From: CF-72 sp051006215 | GTDB taxonomy: Bacteria; Chloroflexota; UBA6077; CF-72 | Reading direction: 5' to 3' | Assembly: GCA_051006215.1 (NCBI GenBank) | Contig: JBPCIO010000218.1 | Location: 1 to 35,227 of the forward strand | Length of the DNA stretch: 35,227 bases | Part shown: positions 1 to 6,769 of the stretch, piece by piece | Layout: the number at the start of each line of letters is the position of its first letter | How positions within the stretch are numbered: the first letter of the stretch is position 1 | Made by a program: the position numbers and the translations under genes | The notes under the pieces: generated by a model | What the model saw: the letters and a program-made list of their open reading frames with translations, nothing else | Databases searched by the model: none | What the model was told of the DNA's origin: nothing

Positions 1-386
1 CTCCTTGCGGAAGTGGAGCAGCGCCGTCAGCGCTTTGGTTTCGTACACACGCCGAGCTTGACACGCCTTCACCAAAACCGGAAGACCCCTTGACGTTCTG
101 GGCCGCTTTTAGTCCAAAGTCGAGTTACTGGTGGGTTAACAGAACGCGGTTTAGCCGCTGAGTTTGACAGTACACGCGCCGATTGAGACGGCAGTTCCAG
201 GCTGGAACCTGGCAGCTGGCGGCCGATCATGAGCGCCGAGTTTAACATTCCGATGCGACAGTTAGACTCGCCGGCGCCGCGTTTCAACCCCACTCTCGGG
301 CGGCGCACACTCGTGTTCACCGTATCGAACTGAAGCCATCGGGCGCTATTTCCGACGCGGCAGTTCGCAAACCCGGACGACATGCG
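1..386. other. No confident gene; short repeats
   Basis: The plus strand is open from the window edge to a TGA at 91-93. It could be the last 30 codons of an upstream gene, but I do not recognise the peptide. The rest has no convincing coding frame. Visible structure: the 10-mer GAGTTTRACA occurs twice (160-169 and 238-247), and a 13-bp palindrome TTCCAG-G-CTGGAA lies at 195-207. The stretch abuts a possible transposase start at 387, so it could be transposon end or resolution-site sequence, but that is only a guess. Confidence 0.3.
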
Positions 387-560
387 GTGAAGCGCTTGTG
401 GGACGACGAGGAACTGGCGACCGAGTGGACCGAGCAGCGCGAGCTGGGCAATGGTCTGCAGGACCGAGGGCTTTGCGGTCTGTCTCGTTCGGCTGCACGC
501 GCCCTGAACTGTCTCAGGACACGCATTCAAGATACAAGGGCTACTCGCCCTGGACCTCGC
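387..560 (+). pseudogene. Possible decayed Tn3-family transposase N-terminus
   Basis: A GTG at 387 opens a frame starting VKRLWDDEELATEWT. This resembles the usual start of Tn3-family transposases (the DUF4158 region, typically W-x-x-EEL-x-x-x-WT). The similarity appears to continue out of frame: ELG, then a QDR stretch, then a shift into GFAVCL at about 470, matching the order ELxLL..RTGxTRLGFAVLLKFF. After about 500 nothing is recognisable. If correct, it is a short frameshifted relic without the DDE catalytic domain. The match is by eye, so the call is weak. A chance resemblance in non-coding DNA is the alternative. Confidence 0.3.
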
Positions 561-838
561 CTCCAGGTGAGTTCGAAACACAACTCCCACGGCCGCCCGC
601 TGCCGCTCTCTCGACGACTTTCGTATTCAAATGACGGCGGTTCAGCCGAACTGAAGACGGTGCCCGAAGGTGCGACCCAGAAACGGTTGTTCAGGCGGGT
701 GTTGCGAGCATTCGTTGCGCGAAAAGCGACGATTGCCTCGCGGAGTGCCTGCCGCACATCCGATTGGATGGCAAGTTCTTGCACGAACGCTGGAGGATGT
801 GTGGTCACTCGCCCGGGCTGCTTGTGCTCCGCCGCCAT
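527..838 (-). CDS. Doubtful small hypothetical protein
   Basis: Open frame of 103 codons on the minus strand, ATG at 838. The N-terminal half could form an amphipathic helix and the C-terminal half is rich in Ser, Arg and Trp. I recognise no family. Codon third positions are less GC-biased than in the clear genes of this window, and there is no strong ribosome-binding site. It partly overlaps the possible transposase relic, so it may be a shadow. It is recorded because it is the only plausible frame between 500 and 927. Confidence 0.15.
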   Translation of the reverse strand: MAAEHKQPGRVTTHPPAFVQELAIQSDVRQALREAIVAFRATNARNTRLNNRFWVAPSGTVFSSAEPPSFEYESRRESGSGRPWELCFELTWRRGPGRVALVS

Positions 839-927
839 GGTGCGACCTCGCCATGGAGGAGTGCTCCGAGCGGTGGACCTCGGTGGATGCTCAACTTCAG
901 CAGTGCGCGCTGATCAGCGGATCGGAA

Positions 928-1812
928 TCACGAAATCGACGGGTCGATCGTCAGCTGGCGCAGCCGCTCCGGGTCGGCGATGACATCGATCTCGACAACC
1001 TTGCCGTTGCTGACCGTGAACGCCATCAGCGTGAACAGCCGGCCGTTGACCAGTACGAGCACTCCCGCGGCGCCGTTGATCAGGACAGGCCTCACTACCG
1101 CCGTTGGCAGGGCGGCCGACTGCGCGCTGCGAGCCACAGCTTCGGCGCCCCGAACCGTGCGTGAGAGTTTGGGTCGGGTCACGCCGCCGTCGGAGCGCAG
1201 CACGACGTCCGGATGGAGCACCGCTACCAGCGCCTCGAAGTCACCGGCCCGGGCCGCGGCGAAGAAGGCGTCGACCACCTGACGTTGCCGCGTCAGGTCG
1301 GTGTCCGGGGTGGGTGCCGCCCCCTGTACTCGTCGACGAGCCCGGCTGGCGAGCTGCCGCGCCGCGTCGGGCGTGCGACCGACCATCGACGCTATGTCGT
1401 CGAAGGGCACGTCGAACATGTCGTGCATCACGAAAGCCAATCGCTCAGCGGGCGCTAGCACGTCGAGCACTACCTGGAGTGCCAGTCCCACCGAGTCGGC
1501 CAGCACCGCTTCGTGCTCGGGGTCGACGTCATCTTCACGGCTGATCAGCCCATCGGGCACGTGGACGCCAACGGCCTCCTCGGCGCGCGAGTTGCGCGCC
1601 CGAATCACGTTCAGGCAGACGCGCGCAACGACGGTCGTCAGCCAGGCGCCGAGATCGGCCACGCCATCGCCGCCGGCACGGTTGAGGCGTAGCCATGTCT
1701 CCTGGACGGCGTCATCGGCCTCAGCCAGCGACCCGAGCATGCGGTAGGCCACACCCTTCAGGCGCGGCCGCTGCTCCTCGAAGCGACGTGCTAGCCAGTC
1801 ACGTTCGTCCAT
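928..1812 (-). CDS. ECF41-family RNA polymerase sigma factor (SigJ-like)
   Basis: A 294-aa extracytoplasmic-function sigma factor. Sigma-2 lies at about residues 10-75 (RMLGSLAEADDAVQETWLR). Sigma-4 lies at about 110-165 (a PAERLAFVMHDMFDVPFDDIA helix-turn-helix followed by TPDAARQLASRARRR). A SnoaL-like C-terminal domain follows from about 170. That extension is the hallmark of ECF41, where it regulates activity in place of a separate anti-sigma factor. Two family signatures are present in variant form: RSDGGV for the DGGG loop and ADPERL for the terminal NPDKL motif. A GGAGGA ribosome-binding site (1822-1827 on the opposite strand) sits 9 nt before the ATG. ECF41 genes typically neighbour a carboxymuconolactone decarboxylase, oxidoreductase or epimerase target. 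Here that neighbour is divergent and 78 bp away. Confidence 0.93.
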   Translation of the reverse strand: MDERDWLARRFEEQRPRLKGVAYRMLGSLAEADDAVQETWLRLNRAGGDGVADLGAWLTTVVARVCLNVIRARNSRAEEAVGVHVPDGLISREDDVDPEHEAVLADSVGLALQVVLDVLAPAERLAFVMHDMFDVPFDDIASMVGRTPDAARQLASRARRRVQGAAPTPDTDLTRQRQVVDAFFAAARAGDFEALVAVLHPDVVLRSDGGVTRPKLSRTVRGAEAVARSAQSAALPTAVVRPVLINGAAGVLVLVNGRLFTLMAFTVSNGKVVEIDVIADPERLRQLTIDPSIS

Positions 1813-1813
1813 C

Positions 1814-1840
1814 TGTCACATTCCTCCGTCGCCGCGTGTC
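1814..1840 (+). promoter_or_regulatory. ECF41-type promoter for the AhpD-like gene
   Basis: TGTCACA (1814-1820), a 16-nt gap, then TGTC (1837-1840). This agrees with the TGTCACA / CGTC signature described for ECF41 promoters, except for the first base of the -10 element. It places the transcript start roughly 40 nt before the ATG at 1891. The -35 element sits between the sigma gene's ribosome-binding site and its start codon. Confidence 0.7.
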
Positions 1841-1848
1841 ATAGCAGT

Positions 1849-1875
1849 GACCCGCCACGGTGGGCAGATGTGACA
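1849..1875 (-). promoter_or_regulatory. ECF41-type autoregulatory promoter for the sigma gene
   Basis: Read on the minus strand, TGTCACA (1875-1869) is followed after exactly 16 nt by GGTC (1852-1849). It faces the sigma-factor gene and mirrors the plus-strand copy with identical -35 sequence and spacing. Together they suggest that the sigma factor drives both itself and its divergent target. Confidence 0.65.
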
Positions 1876-1890
1876 CGGAGATAGATACCC

Positions 1891-2358
1891 ATGAAAGCTC
1901 GCATCAACAACGTAGCGGCGATTGTGCCCGGCGCGCTGGAAGCGCTTCAGGAGCTCGGCCAAGCAGCTGGTCACGCTGGCATCCCTGAGACGACTGTCGA
2001 CTTGGTGCACCTCCGCGCCAGCCAGATCAACGGCTGCAGCGTGTGCGCCGACATGCACTCCCGTAGCGCCAAGAAGCACGGCGCGACGGAGCAGCAGCTG
2101 TTCACACTGGCCGCGTGGCGGGATGCGCCGTATTTCAACGACGCCGAGCGCGCCGCTCTGGCGCTAACAGAAGCCGTTACTCGTCTCGCCGACAGACCCG
2201 ACGCGGTGACGGACGACGTCTGGAACGAGGCCGCACGGCACTATGATGAGAAAGCGCTGGCCTCGCTGCTCATCCATATCGCCGGGATTAACGCCTTCAA
2301 CCGCTTGAACGTCGCCACGCGACAGCCCAGCGGCGATTGGGTGGCCAACTTCGCCTAG
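1891..2358 (+). CDS. Carboxymuconolactone decarboxylase / AhpD-like protein
   Basis: A 155-aa all-helical CMD-family protein. The AhpD-type redox centre is visible as CSVCADMH at residues 50-57, the CxxC plus His arrangement used for peroxide reduction or disulfide exchange. YFNDAERAALALTEAVTRL (about 91-109) is the conserved second segment, and the C-terminal AGINAFNRLNVATR is typical of the family. A GGAG at 1877-1880 precedes the ATG. It is divergent from the ECF41 sigma factor and carries a matching promoter, so it is the likely sole target of that factor. The natural substrate is unknown. True gamma-carboxymuconolactone decarboxylase lacks this CxxC, so a redox role is more likely. Confidence 0.92.
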   Translation: MKARINNVAAIVPGALEALQELGQAAGHAGIPETTVDLVHLRASQINGCSVCADMHSRSAKKHGATEQQLFTLAAWRDAPYFNDAERAALALTEAVTRLADRPDAVTDDVWNEAARHYDEKALASLLIHIAGINAFNRLNVATRQPSGDWVANFA

Positions 2359-2364
2359 CGCGCT

Positions 2365-2411
2365 CGACGAGGAGGGGCGTGGCGGTTCCACCGTTGCGCC
2401 CCTCCTCGTCG
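2365..2411. terminator. Strong hairpin after the AhpD-like gene
   Basis: A perfect 15-bp inverted repeat (2365-2379 against 2397-2411, starting CGACGAGGAGGGGCG) begins 7 nt after the stop codon. The loop can pair further through GGCGGT and ACCGTT with G-U wobbles. No T-tract follows, so it is either a non-canonical terminator or a transcript-stabilising hairpin. Confidence 0.55.
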
Positions 2412-2517
2412 CTCGGATACTCCAGCGCCGACCCCGCTCGAGGAACGCGACCGGCAGCAGATCCAACGCCGCCTCGTCCGGCGACTGGAGGACTTCGGCT
2501 ACAAGGTCAAGTTGTAG
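2410..2517 (+). pseudogene. Possible transposase C-terminal tail
   Basis: An open stretch with no start codon that ends at TAG 2515-2517. It reads into the highly basic tail RRLVRRLEDFGYKVKL. Tails of the form (A/V)RRLExLGYxVxL end several bacterial IS transposases. Nothing upstream in the frame resembles a catalytic domain, and the frame starts inside the hairpin at 2397-2411. It sits between the AhpD-like gene and an integrase relic, consistent with insertion-element debris. The call rests on about 20 residues. Confidence 0.3.
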
Positions 2518-2646
2518 CTCACCGCCGCCTGAACCGCCGGGAGCAAACTTTCACAGCAAAAGAGGCCAGGCCACCGTCGTGCAGAAGTGATACTCCCAAA
2601 TCCGAGGTGGCTGCTGAAGCGGCGATGTCCAAGGCAGGCGAGTCGG

Positions 2647-2898
2647 TGCACCCGTAGGATTGTCTTCGCAGGCGGCGAAGAGCGAGCGAATTTCGCCCGG
2701 CTGCACTGCTCGCCCGCGCGGTAGCCGCAAGCCGCGCACCGGCTCTAGGTCCGATGCGCGCTGAAACTCTTCGGCACTCACGTGGCCGAGGCGCCGGCAC
2801 TCCTTGAGCACGCCGCGCAGGGCGGCAAGGTGGCGATTGGCCGTCGCGCGCGTAGCGTAGCGGCCGTCGGCGAGCAGCGCGCGCAGGGCGGTCGTGTG
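2647..2898 (-). pseudogene. Tyrosine recombinase (phage integrase) relic, N-terminal half
   Basis: About 84 codons of an integrase. The SAM-like core-binding domain is clear: ALLADGRYATRATANRHLAA, then LRGVLKECRRLGHVSAEEF, then the linker DLEPVRGLRLPRGRAVQPGE and the start of the catalytic domain IRSLFAACEDNPTG. Similarity stops at about 2647, before any of the R-H-R-Y catalytic residues. Upstream an in-frame TGA (2899-2901) interrupts the frame. It is therefore truncated at both ends. Its 5' end lies against the metallohydrolase gene that starts at about 2957, so the element was probably lost before or during that rearrangement. Confidence 0.75.
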
Positions 2899-2956
2899 TC
2901 ATCGCCCCTGCGCGGTGAGGTTGACCGCGCTATCACGGCCGGCGAGGATGACACGT

Positions 2957-5467
2957 ATGACCAGCGACGCCTCTCCGTATCAGGCTCTCGATCTTTCAGC
3001 CGTGTGTAACGCGGGCGTCGAGCTGCTCGATGTAGATCAGCATCCGCGTCCGGGTGTGCAACAGTTCCACGGCCTGCCGTTTCGCATTGCCGAAGGAAAC
3101 CAGGCTTTCGTCGCCTTCGGGCCAGAGCTGAACCAGAACCCGGTCACCATTCCCATCGGAGCCGCCGCGTACTCGGTGATCGTGGCCCACCGACTTCTCG
3201 AATCGCAGTTGCAGTCGGGTGGCCCGATGGGCCAACCAGTTGCCGAGTACGTGTTCCGACTCTCGAATGGCAGCCAGCACCGCGTCCCCATCCGCGAGCG
3301 GTTCGAGATTGCGGACATCACCACCTGGGGCCAGCAGCCCTTCCTGGCGCTTGCCGACGAGAAGAACGGGCTGCGGGACCGCTGGGCCGGCGCGTGGTCG
3401 GCCGCGGGCTACCGTCAGACCGAGACAACCCAGGGCTGGCCGCGCACGTTTTTCCTCTGGCACTGGACCAATCCCGCGCCGGAGATCGCCATCGAGTCGC
3501 TCGAGATCGTGCCCCTCGGCCCGCCTTTCCTCGTCGGCGCGATCACACTGGGGCTGTCGGACGAAGAGCCCTTCGTTCGAACCGGCACGGTGCCGGTGCG
3601 CATCGACTTGAAGGACGAGCGGCTGGCAGAGCGTCCCATGGAGCCCGGTCTGCGCAGCATGGAGCTCGGGGTCGACCGCGGCGTCGCCAGCTACGTGTAT
3701 CAACTGCCCGAACGCAACGCGGACGGGTTCCTCGCGGACACGTTCGCCGGTTGGGGCGAACAACAGAACACCGCATCCAGCCCGGCCTACGCGGAGGTCG
3801 CCGCGATACCGTCGGCGACGCTGGCTGTCAACTTCGGTGAAGAGACCGTCGATTCGGTGCGCTGGGGCGACTTGCTCGAGACAGGCCTGGTCGAGACCGA
3901 GCACGTTCGCATCCAGATCGTCGAAGACGGGCGCAACTGGGTGGAGACAGTCATCGTCGACGATGCCACCGGCCAGCCAGTGCCGTGTCGAGTGCATTTC
4001 CGCTCGCCGCATGGCGTGCCGTACCAGCCGCACGGCCATCACGGTCACGTCAACTCCAACAACGAGACCTGGCACATCGACGTGGGTGGTGACTTGCGGC
4101 TCGGCCAGATCAGCTATGCGTACATCGATGGACGGTGTCAGGGTTGGCTACCCCGCGGAGAGGTCCTGGTCGACGTTGCGCGTGGGTTCGAGTACGAGCC
4201 GCTCCGTCAGCGCGTTACTATCGAATCCGGCCAACGACGGCTCGAGCTTCGATTACGGCGCTGGACAGACATGAACCAGCGGCGCTGGTTCAGCGGCGAC
4301 ACCCACGTGCACTTCCTGTCGACCCAGGGCAGCCTGCGCGAGGCTCAAGCGGAAGACCTCAACGTGGTCAACCTGCTGCAGTCGCAGTGGGGCAGCCTCT
4401 TCACCAACACCGAGGATTTCACTGGAGAGCCGATGAGTTCTCGAGATGGCCGCACGGTCGTGTGGGTCAACCAGGAGAACCGCCAGCACCTCCTCGGCCA
4501 CATGATTCTGCTCGGCTTGAAGCAGCCCGTGTACCCGTGGTGCTCTGACGGCCCGAGCGAAGCGGAGCTCGGCGGGACCATGGAGACGACGCTCGCTCGG
4601 TGGGCCGACGCCTGCCACGCCCAGGGCGGCACCGTCATCCTGCCCCACTTTCCCAACCCGAACGCTGAACCTGCCACGCTAGTCGCTACCGGACGCGTCG
4701 ACGCCGTGGAAATGATCAACTTCATGCCCTTCAACCACCTGGAGTACTACCGCTACTTGAACTCCGGGTATCGCCTGCCGCTGGTGGGTGGCACGGACAA
4801 GATGTCGAGCGGAGTTGCCGTGGGACAGTATCGGACGTACGTCCGCATCCCACCAGAGGAGGACTTCACGTATGACAATTGGTGTCGCAACCTTCGGCTT
4901 GGTCGGACGTTTCTGAGTGGCGGTCCGCTGCTGGAGTTCGCGGTCGACGGCGCGCAGGTCGGCGACACGCTGCGCCTGCCGAGCAGTGGTGGAACTGTCG
5001 AGGTCCACGCGAGTGCCAATTCGGTGCTGCCGGTGCATTCGCTCCAGGTCGTCCAGAATGGGCGGGTTGTCGCCCAGAGCGACGCTGCCGCGGGCGGCGC
5101 GCGAAGCCTGAGTCTGCAAGCCAGCTTGCCTGTCGCATCGGACAGCTGGCTGACTGCTCGGGTATCGGGACCGAACTATGAGCCGGTCGCACATCACGAC
5201 GTCTGGGCGCGCGGCGTATTTGCCCATACCTCGCCGATCTACGTCGCGTGTGGCCAGCGTGAGTGGACGATGGCGGACCAGCGTGGTCTGCAGTACATGC
5301 TGACGCTGATCGGCGGCAGTCTGGAGTACATCCGCCAGCGCAGCTCCCAGCACCGGACTGGCACGGTCACTCACCACCATGGCGAAGACGACCACCAGGC
5401 CTACCTGGAACGTCCGTTCCTTGAGGCCCAGGCGATTCTACGCGCCCGCCTGGCACTGGGCCGGTAG
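2957..5467 (+). CDS. CehA/McbA-type (PHP-like) metallohydrolase
   Basis: An 836-aa protein whose C-terminal half (about 440-720) is a PHP-like metal-dependent hydrolase of the CehA/McbA type. SGDTHVHF supplies the HxH ligands, VILPHFPNPN and LPLVGGTDKMSSG supply further His and Asp ligands, and GRTFLSGGPLLEF is the conserved segment that follows. The N-terminal 400 residues are beta-rich and include a carboxypeptidase-like stretch (VIVDDATGQPVPCRVHFRS). No signal peptide or membrane segment is visible. I chose ATG 2957 because GAGG (2944-2947) lies 9 nt upstream; ATG 2948 is too close to it. Characterised relatives hydrolyse carbaryl and similar esters, but most relatives sit in sugar-catabolic loci. 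The substrate here is unknown. Confidence 0.8.
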   Translation: MTSDASPYQALDLSAVCNAGVELLDVDQHPRPGVQQFHGLPFRIAEGNQAFVAFGPELNQNPVTIPIGAAAYSVIVAHRLLESQLQSGGPMGQPVAEYVFRLSNGSQHRVPIRERFEIADITTWGQQPFLALADEKNGLRDRWAGAWSAAGYRQTETTQGWPRTFFLWHWTNPAPEIAIESLEIVPLGPPFLVGAITLGLSDEEPFVRTGTVPVRIDLKDERLAERPMEPGLRSMELGVDRGVASYVYQLPERNADGFLADTFAGWGEQQNTASSPAYAEVAAIPSATLAVNFGEETVDSVRWGDLLETGLVETEHVRIQIVEDGRNWVETVIVDDATGQPVPCRVHFRSPHGVPYQPHGHHGHVNSNNETWHIDVGGDLRLGQISYAYIDGRCQGWLPRGEVLVDVARGFEYEPLRQRVTIESGQRRLELRLRRWTDMNQRRWFSGDTHVHFLSTQGSLREAQAEDLNVVNLLQSQWGSLFTNTEDFTGEPMSSRDGRTVVWVNQENRQHLLGHMILLGLKQPVYPWCSDGPSEAELGGTMETTLARWADACHAQGGTVILPHFPNPNAEPATLVATGRVDAVEMINFMPFNHLEYYRYLNSGYRLPLVGGTDKMSSGVAVGQYRTYVRIPPEEDFTYDNWCRNLRLGRTFLSGGPLLEFAVDGAQVGDTLRLPSSGGTVEVHASANSVLPVHSLQVVQNGRVVAQSDAAAGGARSLSLQASLPVASDSWLTARVSGPNYEPVAHHDVWARGVFAHTSPIYVACGQREWTMADQRGLQYMLTLIGGSLEYIRQRSSQHRTGTVTHHHGEDDHQAYLERPFLEAQAILRARLALGR

Positions 5468-6038
5468 CGTCACTCGCGGAGTGGGCGACTCGCCGATCAG
5501 GAGCGAGAGTCACACGCTGCCAGGGTCCCCGACGCGGGCTGCCTGGGCTGAAGAGGGCGCGCGCCTCCTGGTGCTCCATCGAATCAGATCCTCTCGCTTG
5601 ACCGTCAGGAACACGGCGCGTATCGTGTCGGATCGAGCCAGTTGGCCCCGTCCAGCCGCCGCCGCCTCGTTCACGTAGCCGTAGCGTCCTGGCATTGTCT
5701 GCTTCACGCCCGGGCAATGATGGCGTCTTCGCCGACCGGGCCGATGGTCGCCTTCTAGATGTCCAATATCGTCGAACGAGCGCAGCGTCGGGCACTTCTG
5801 CTAGTCCGCCGAGGAGGAGTCCAGCGGTGGGGAGCGTAGTCCCAGCAGGTACTGCGGTGAACCAGGGATGGAGGTAGGCGGGCTGAACGCCAGGCATCCG
5901 GGAGACGCCGAGCAGACCGCCAGCCGGCCAGGAACCTAGCCACAACCCCCGTGAGCACCTGGGCAGTCACACGGGTGGCAGGCTGCCGCGACCTCGACAG
6001 TCCGGTGGTTCCGGAGGTCGCCATGTCCGATGCCCAGC
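5468..6038. other. Gap without a recognisable gene
   Basis: 571 bp between the metallohydrolase stop and the methyltransferase stop, so the two genes converge here. Several minus-strand frames are open but read as low-complexity Arg/Gly/Pro-rich peptides with no family resemblance. I see no tRNA, repeat array or clear terminator. It probably holds decayed sequence. Confidence 0.5.
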
Positions 6039-6713
6039 TCAGCCCGCCGTGTCCAGGCCAAATGATCTGAAGCTCTCGAAGCTTGGCTCGGTCCGCGGGT
6101 CCGGCAGTCTGAATGCGCGGAGACGTGTCGTCCCGGCTATGGGTTCGTTCTTCCAGCCGGTATTGACCTCGAAGTAGCGGACCGCGGTGGCCACCGAGGC
6201 GTAGCTGCAATCATCCAAGATCATCAATCCGCCCGGGCGCACGAGCTCGCGCAAGTAGAACAAGTCGACAAACACGTTGTGAAAGATGTGGCTGCCATCC
6301 ACGAACGCTGCGTCGGCGACGAGGCCATCCCCCAGGAGCCGGGCAAGCGCGATCTGGGATCGTTCCTCAACGAGCGAACAGAGGTCGGTCAGTCCTGCTC
6401 CGACGATTGCAGCCCATCCGGCACCATGGAAGTGATCCTGGTAAGCGTCGATGATCACGTGGCGAGCTTGGCGCGATCCGACGGCGACCAGTGCTTCTGC
6501 GATGGCCAGCGCGGAACTTCCATAGGCCAGGCCGATCTCGATCACCATGCTTGGTCTCTCGGCTAGGAGGAGGTCGCGTAGGACATCGCAGTCGGAACTG
6601 GGGACCGATACGCGCTCAAAGTCGCCGTCGGAACGGAGATGAGCTGGGCCATCCGCCGCCAACCTGCGGCGCGTTGCGCGGATAGTAGCAACTACATCTT
6701 GGACGTTCGTCAC
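6039..6713 (-). CDS. Class I SAM-dependent methyltransferase (Methyltransf_24-like)
   Basis: About 224 aa. The SAM-binding Rossmann motif I is VIEIGLAYGSSALAIAEAL, followed by an acidic strand end (HVIIDAYQ), DAAFVDGSHIFHNVFVDL and LVRPGGLMILDDCSY. This order matches small-molecule O-methyltransferases of the Methyltransf_24 group. GTG 6713 is my preferred start. The frame stays open to a TTG at 6767, 2 nt after the stop of the regulator gene upstream. The two genes are probably co-transcribed on the minus strand. The acceptor substrate cannot be inferred. Confidence 0.8.
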   Translation of the reverse strand: MTNVQDVVATIRATRRRLAADGPAHLRSDGDFERVSVPSSDCDVLRDLLLAERPSMVIEIGLAYGSSALAIAEALVAVGSRQARHVIIDAYQDHFHGAGWAAIVGAGLTDLCSLVEERSQIALARLLGDGLVADAAFVDGSHIFHNVFVDLFYLRELVRPGGLMILDDCSYASVATAVRYFEVNTGWKNEPIAGTTRLRAFRLPDPRTEPSFESFRSFGLDTAG

Positions 6714-6769
6714 TCGCCGATTATTGCTCAGCTTCAGTTCCCTGGCCACGGCTCGACGTGGCGCCAAGG

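Noticed and set aside
2996..4075. A 359-codon minus-strand open frame opposite the metallohydrolase gene
   Set aside because: It is antisense to a gene with clear catalytic motifs. Its peptide is Arg/Gly/Val-rich and matches no family, as expected for the shadow of GC-rich coding DNA.
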